A stretch of DNA of 64,000 bases, taken from assembly GCF_036711975.1 (NCBI RefSeq), contig NC_091973.1, positions 2,356,001 to 2,420,000 of the forward strand, read 5' to 3'. Source of the stretch: Onthophagus taurus. Taxonomy: Eukaryota > Arthropoda > Insecta > Coleoptera > Scarabaeidae. Positions 58,800 to 64,000 of this stretch are shown one piece after another. The position numbers and the translations under genes are program-made. The notes beneath the pieces are model-generated. The model had not been told where the DNA came from. It worked only from the letters and a program-made list of their open reading frames with translations, and made no database searches. How positions within the stretch are numbered: the stretch's first letter is position 1; each line of letters begins with the position of its first letter.

Positions 58800-60407
58800 T
58801 GTTTCAATTACTTAAAAGCTATTATTACCTACTTTTTATATCAATTTAATATTGATGGTTGTAAGAACGGTTTTCCCAGAAATACGCCAGTGCGCATACT
58901 CGAATCCTACAAAATTAGGCAAATGAAATAAATGCAATTAATAAAAAGTAAGTTCTTTTTTGATTACTTATTGGTAGTTTAGAGGTACCAACTTAATTAA
59001 ATTTTTTTTTAATTCGTTCAAATTAAAAGTTCTAAATTTCCTTAAATTTAAAAATTAGGTGGTTGTAATACGATCTAATTTTTAGAGGGATTTGTGCTTC
59101 TAAGTTACTCATTGTCCGAACGTTTCCTGAAGAGCATCGCCTCATCTTCAAGCGAATTAATAAGGTAACTTTTCAATTAATAATCGATCAAATTACCAAC
59201 TTTATGAAATAATCAACCCTCGTGGTAAATATTTAAATAAAGCGCTAATTACGAGAAATAATTAATTAAGAAATACGGGTTTGGTGAAAAATCGTTAATT
59301 TTTTGATCCAATCTTGATTCAATTTTGATAACTTTAAATAATCATCCATTTGGATGATTTAAAATTAATTTAGTTTAAAAAGTAATTTCTTCGCCATGAT
59401 CTTCCATGATGGAAAAGTACGTGCTCACGTGTTCAAAATCATTCCAACATGTCGGGTTGTTATGATAGAACCTTCCAATAAATTCTTTTTTGTTTTAATC
59501 ATTTTAATTAAACTCACGTTTAATAAAATTTAAATAAAATGCGATTTTGTAGAGTTGAACGTGTTTTAGAAGCTTCTAATAAGTTTTAAGATGGTTTATA
59601 AAAGCTGAAATAACTTTTATTTTAACATAATGAAAAAATAAACTTAAAATAAAATTAATTAACATCTATAATATCTTAATATCTTCTAGAATTTGTAATG
59701 TAGATGTTATTTTTTTAGTTTGGGTTACTTAAAATCATTTCTCTCATTATTTTGATGATAAATAATTAATATCCATGATGAGGAAATTTTAAGATGATTT
59801 ATAAAAATTATATTATGAAAAAACAAACTTAAAATGAAATTAATTAACATCCATAATATCTTCTAGAATTTGTAATGTAGGTTATTTTTTTAATTTGTGT
59901 TATTTAAAATCTTTTTTCTCATTATTTTGATGTTTATTTCAAAATATATATATTCCTGAGAAACAAAAATTAATAAAAGCTCCACTCAAAATCCACCCCA
60001 ATCCAATTTAGTCCCTCCCCCATTTCTTCCTGTAGTATTTCTACTCCAATACAGTTTCTCATCCAATAATCCACCATTTTCAGCCCTATCTTTCTCCCTC
60101 CTTTAAAATTTGTTGCTCCTTGGATGTGCGCGCAGGTTGTGGGAAATCAGTTGTCCATGAACACTGCTGGGTCTCGTTCACTCTGTTGAAGTCCTAATTT
60201 TTACTTCATTATATAAATAAATATAAGCTTATCAATAAATATTATAAAAATCATAACTCAAAAATGAAAAGTGTATAATAAAATATATATAATAAATATT
60301 TATGTTTATAATTAAAAGAACCTAATTAAAATACCCAAGCAGTTCGAAATCAATTATTATTTCCATATCTTCCCATAATCTTTTTCCCAATAAAACCTTC
60401 CCAACAA
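58800..60407. other. AT-rich intergenic region with an internal duplication
   Basis: No supported gene. A block of about 150 to 180 bases at 59585-59765 recurs at 59790-59935 (shared strings include TCTAGAATTTGTAATGTAG and TCTCATTATTTTGATG). A pyrimidine-rich stretch lies at 59980-60130. A TAGAAGCTTCTA palindrome resembling a minimal heat-shock element lies near 59568. Confidence 0.5.
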
Positions 60408-60660
60408 TACTTAGGGCGGGAGTATCGGCCGCCCCCAAGTATCATGAACAATACTTAGAGCCCTCAAGTATCATGAACAATACTTAGAGCGGCCGACGTC
60501 TTCGAAGTCGGCCGAGAATATTAAAATAAAGAATTATTTATGACACCCCAAGTATTGTTTGTGATATCAGAAATAATCTCGGCCGACTTCGAAGACGTCG
60601 GCCGCCCCCAAGTATCATGAACAATACTTAGAGCGGCCGAGTTTATTTCTTTTGACATTT
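60408..60660. repeat. Hairpin-array repeat cluster 11
   Basis: One complete hairpin unit (core, AATATTAAAATAAAGAATTA spacer, inverse core) with partial units on both sides. It lies about 170 bases upstream of the last gene's start codon. Confidence 0.8.
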
Positions 60661-60825
60661 CGCATCTCAATTATTGTTATGACTGAATAATTCTAAATAG
60701 ATGCTCCAAATTTGATTTTTCTAATTTTATTCATGATTTAGATGAAAATATTTGAACTCACCCCTACAAAAAGAATCAACGTGTTAAATTTTAACAATTT
60801 TTTTTAAATTTTAGATTCATAAAAA

Positions 60826-63279
60826 ATGAGTTGTAAATACAAAGGAGTGAAAAGACCCGCTGAATCTTCATCAGATTCTAATGAGGCTCTACCAGCTGTT
60901 TATGTAGTAGTTGACTTGACATCAGAAGAGGAACATCAACATTCTAATGGAATCGGCAAGTCCTCCTTAGACGTGGAAACAGTCGGTTCTGTACCTGATA
61001 GGAGCACGTGCCGAGATTCCCCATATCAGCATGAAGCAGGCTGTTCGAGCGCACCAGAAAAAGTTTCTATTGCAGACTATATTGTTTTGTCAGATTCAAA
61101 TACTCCGCCGGGTAAATCCGAAATAAAGAGTGAAGAAGACTCTGATGATGTTTGCGAAAGTGATTTTTCTGACACCAGCACAATTCCAGTCGAGGAACCT
61201 TCTAACACATCAGATCTAGATGATCAGTTGAATAAATCCTTCAATTCCTTAGAGGTCACCGGTCACCACACAGTTAAATGTGAATCGCCACAATCTAACC
61301 AGGATAAGCCTAATACCTTACGTGATATTTCACCATCCAATGTAATAGATCCATTCTTATTACCAAAGACCGAACCTGCTGAATTAAACGATTCAACTGT
61401 GAACACAGACAAGATTCAACAACCTGAGAAAATAAAAGATGCTGCATCAACAATGTTGAACATAGAAGATGCTCCATCAACAATGTTGAACATAGAAGAT
61501 GCTCCATCAACGGTGTTGAAAATAGAAGATGATGCATCACCAGTCTTGAACACAAAAGATGCTCCAACAACAGTGTTGGAAATAGAAGATGCCCCATCAA
61601 CAGTGTTGCAACAAGAACATGCAAATAATATCAGCACTGAGGAAATTCCCCAAGATAAATCCAACTTAAATTGGACTCCACCATCCGAATATTACACTGC
61701 CCCACCAAAACTTTTTGTTTGGAATAAAAAAACCCAAAACGTAGGCGATGATTTTGATATATCCCCTATACTTGTTAAACCTAAAGCTCATAAAAAAGTA
61801 AGATTTGAGACATCTACGCCGTCTCCTCCTAAAAGCATACCTGTTAAGGCTAAACCAAAAAAACCTTCACCTAATGTGGCTCATCACGACCCCAACTGGG
61901 CGAAAAATATTTCAAAGAAAACAAATTCTCATGTGAATTTTACTGACTTGGAGTCAAAGTTAAAACAAGTGGTCCATCAGCTGAAATCGGTGCCAGAAAC
62001 CAAAGAACAACAATCAGTTGAATCACCACATCAATCGAATGCCAGTAATGTTCAACAAGTTTTACCAATTGTGAAAAGGTTGTATTCAGCGGTCGTCGCA
62101 TCTACGAGTAAGCGAAATTCGCCTAAATTAAACGAAAACAAACCAAAAAGTCCTCAAACTCAAACTACGCCAGTTGTTAGTCAACCCAATCAATCTCAAC
62201 AAACTAATGTTGCTCGAACTAATACTCCAGCTCAACCACAAAATGTGCCTCTACAATCTAATGGTAATGTAAATAATATGCGCCCATTTAATCCTCGGCC
62301 AAGTACTTCAAATTGGTCCCCACATCAGCATCGTAGAGGTTACATAAGTCAGCAACATCCGTATAATCCCGCTTATAACCAACCAATGAATCCGGTTTAC
62401 AACCAACGAACTCCAACCATAACTAACACAATTTATAACCCGCAACAAATGATTCCTTTCATAAATGGTAATCCATCTTTTCAAGAAATTATTTTCTCGC
62501 ATTATAACCAACAACTTCAAAACTTAAATTATTGGAATTACAATCGACCAGTACAACCTCAAATATCTTTCCAAAATATCCCAATATATAATCCACAATT
62601 CCAAAATTCTTTTAATCCAAATTTTGCAAACCTGAACATGCAATATCAGACGATATTTCCTGGACCAAATTATGGGTTTTATCAACAATCTCAACAGGTA
62701 TTCGCGCAGCCAAGTTTTTCTGGTTATCAGCCACTGATGACAACACCTAATTTACAACCACACCCAGATAATAATTTTTTGAGACCAGAAATACAATATC
62801 GTGGACAATTCGGTTTTCCTAATCCTCCAAATGAAACTTGGATGAGTCCTGAAGCTTTTTTCTCCCAATTTAAATCTGGGAATCAAGGATCTTCTGCGGC
62901 AAATAATGTTGCAATGCAAAATGTTGCTGGTTTTAATGGACAACCGAATGAACGCCCACAGGAAAATCAAAACTCCGAAGAAATTGAAAGACCACGTTGT
63001 GCAATGAACGAACTAGATTATGGTTTACACCATGAACAGATGGGTTTTGTTCGGAAAGAACAACAATCGTTCCAACGCAATGAACCCGAAATGATGGTTC
63101 CTTTACTCGATCCGATATCAGTGCCTGGATTAATTTCAGTTCCGTTATTTGAAGATGATCCGAGTTTTCGTGAACAAGCGGACATAGCAGCTTCCATTTT
63201 GGCAAGCATGTCTATTTCCCCGAAAGTTTCTGAAACCAATTCCTATATTAAATCAGATCCATATAAATACTTTCATTAA
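60826..63279 (+). CDS. Large low-complexity protein with SUMO-interaction-like motifs, family unrecognised
   Basis: A single open exon of 817 residues. A TTTTAG acceptor 11 bases upstream of the ATG suggests a 5' UTR intron. Near the N-terminus YVVVDLTSEEE (26-36) and IADYIVLSDSN (about 83-93) both have the hydrophobic core plus acidic flank of SUMO-interacting motifs. Residues 205-264 are six decapeptides of type DAPSTVLNIE (61438-61617). The middle is lysine/proline-rich and probably nuclear; the last third is rich in N, Q, P, Y and F (about 480-680), resembling prion-like or condensate-forming segments. The C-terminus has LLDPISVPGLISVPLFEDD. I do not recognise a homologue. The gene's 3' end is triplicated downstream. 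Confidence 0.8.
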   Translation: MSCKYKGVKRPAESSSDSNEALPAVYVVVDLTSEEEHQHSNGIGKSSLDVETVGSVPDRSTCRDSPYQHEAGCSSAPEKVSIADYIVLSDSNTPPGKSEIKSEEDSDDVCESDFSDTSTIPVEEPSNTSDLDDQLNKSFNSLEVTGHHTVKCESPQSNQDKPNTLRDISPSNVIDPFLLPKTEPAELNDSTVNTDKIQQPEKIKDAASTMLNIEDAPSTMLNIEDAPSTVLKIEDDASPVLNTKDAPTTVLEIEDAPSTVLQQEHANNISTEEIPQDKSNLNWTPPSEYYTAPPKLFVWNKKTQNVGDDFDISPILVKPKAHKKVRFETSTPSPPKSIPVKAKPKKPSPNVAHHDPNWAKNISKKTNSHVNFTDLESKLKQVVHQLKSVPETKEQQSVESPHQSNASNVQQVLPIVKRLYSAVVASTSKRNSPKLNENKPKSPQTQTTPVVSQPNQSQQTNVARTNTPAQPQNVPLQSNGNVNNMRPFNPRPSTSNWSPHQHRRGYISQQHPYNPAYNQPMNPVYNQRTPTITNTIYNPQQMIPFINGNPSFQEIIFSHYNQQLQNLNYWNYNRPVQPQISFQNIPIYNPQFQNSFNPNFANLNMQYQTIFPGPNYGFYQQSQQVFAQPSFSGYQPLMTTPNLQPHPDNNFLRPEIQYRGQFGFPNPPNETWMSPEAFFSQFKSGNQGSSAANNVAMQNVAGFNGQPNERPQENQNSEEIERPRCAMNELDYGLHHEQMGFVRKEQQSFQRNEPEMMVPLLDPISVPGLISVPLFEDDPSFREQADIAASILASMSISPKVSETNSYIKSDPYKYFH

Positions 63280-63766
63280 TAATCACAAAAAATATTTTTC
63301 TTATTTACTTAATACTTTTAGTTAATACTCTGTAATAATGAAGATTTTGTTATATTTGAAGATGATCCGAGTTTTCGTGAACAAGCGGACATAGCAGCTT
63401 CCATTTTGGCAAGCATGTCTATTTCCCCGAAAGTTTCTGAAACCAATTCCTATATTAAATCAGATCCATATAAATACTTTCATTAATAATCATAAAAAAT
63501 ATTTTTCTTATTTACTTAATACTTTTAGTTAATACTCTGTAATAATGAAGATTTTGTTATATTTGAAGATGATCCGAGTTTTCGTGAACAAGCGGACATA
63601 GCAGCTTCGATTTTGGCAAGCATGTCTATTTCCCCGAAAGTTTCTGAAACCAATTCCTATATTAAATCAGATCCATATAAATACTTTCATTAGTAATCAT
63701 AAAAAATATTTTTCTTATTTACTTAATACTTTTAGTTAATACTCTGTAAGAATGAAGATTTTGTTA
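63146..63766 (+). repeat. 207-base tandem triplication of the gene's 3' end
   Basis: Units start at 63146, 63353 and 63560 and differ at only a few positions. Each contains the last 45 codons with stop plus about 70 bases of 3' UTR. Only the third copy is followed by AATAAA (63774-63779), so copies 2 and 3 should sit inside the 3' UTR of the mRNA as untranslated copies of coding sequence. Confidence 0.95.
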
Positions 63767-64000
63767 CTTTTTGAATAAATTTTTATTTTGTAATAAAAGT
63801 TATTGTTTTTATAGCTTTCCCTGACAATTGGGATAGATGGATTTTTGATGAAGTCTTCAAAAATGAACTACTATTCTGATTGCTTAAACTAACTAATTTG
63901 GTGAGCTTCCTAGCTTAGCAGAAAGTGTGGTGTCGTTGTTGCTGGTTTTAGTTGCTCAGAAATGATAGTAATGCTTTGTATGTATTTCAAGAAAGGATCC
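63767..64000. other. 3' flank of the last gene
   Basis: Contains the poly(A) signals at 63774 and about 63791. No further feature seen before the window ends. Confidence 0.4.

Overview
This window looks like a gene-dense stretch of an AT-rich animal nuclear genome, most likely an insect. The genes are split by short GT-AG introns, mostly 45 to 60 bases. They include arthropod-style HSF, SR-protein, cullin-4 and sarcalumenin genes, and the retroelement remnants are non-LTR elements with (TAA)n tails. A beetle is my guess from intron size and base composition, but nothing in the sequence proves the order. By joining exons I rebuilt twelve multi- or single-exon genes. In every multi-exon case the exon lengths summed to a whole number of codons.

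Layout: CHAC2 (166-770, minus) and cullin-4 (1393-7548, minus); a complete repeat-carrying transposon (8501-11086); an R3HDM4-like gene (11132-12014, minus); a repeat zone with nested insertions (12720-15060); ELP1 (15552-21663, plus), converging on an N-glycosylated single-pass membrane protein (22041-22700, minus); a repeat zone (23500-24636) and a doubtful small ORF; CMC2 and Abitram (25481-26321, plus), only two bases apart; a repeat zone holding a dead reverse transcriptase (26550-29340); sarcalumenin (29970-33821, minus), an ALY/REF-like RRM protein (34048-34674, minus) and a tiny membrane protein (35046-35419, minus); WDR35/IFT121 (35795-41648, plus); an SRSF6/B52-type SR protein (42249-46668, plus); HSF (49013-53553, minus), divergent from PDPR (54588-58704, plus); and a large unrecognised protein with SUMO-interaction-like motifs (60826-63279, plus).

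The genes are housekeeping genes with no common pathway: glutathione breakdown, ubiquitin ligase scaffold, tRNA wobble modification, complex IV assembly, muscle SR calcium store, mRNA export and splicing, ciliary transport, heat-shock transcription, and pyruvate dehydrogenase control.

The most striking non-genic feature is a dispersed family of GC-rich palindromes. A 25-base core runs CGGCCGAC, nine central bases, GTCGGCCG. Core copies sit in paired opposite orientation with AT-rich spacers, forming long arrays of hairpin units. The arrays recur in at least eleven places, in introns and intergenic DNA. At 8501-11086 an array lies between short degenerate terminal inverted repeats that abut TA. 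Partial copies of the same ends appear at 24636 and 47399, so the arrays look like the cargo of a non-autonomous, foldback-like DNA transposon. A second, unrelated GC-rich repeat forms a head-to-head tandem array inside the HSF intron. Non-LTR elements and one 451-base TA-flanked MITE have inserted into these arrays, and the target duplications are still visible.
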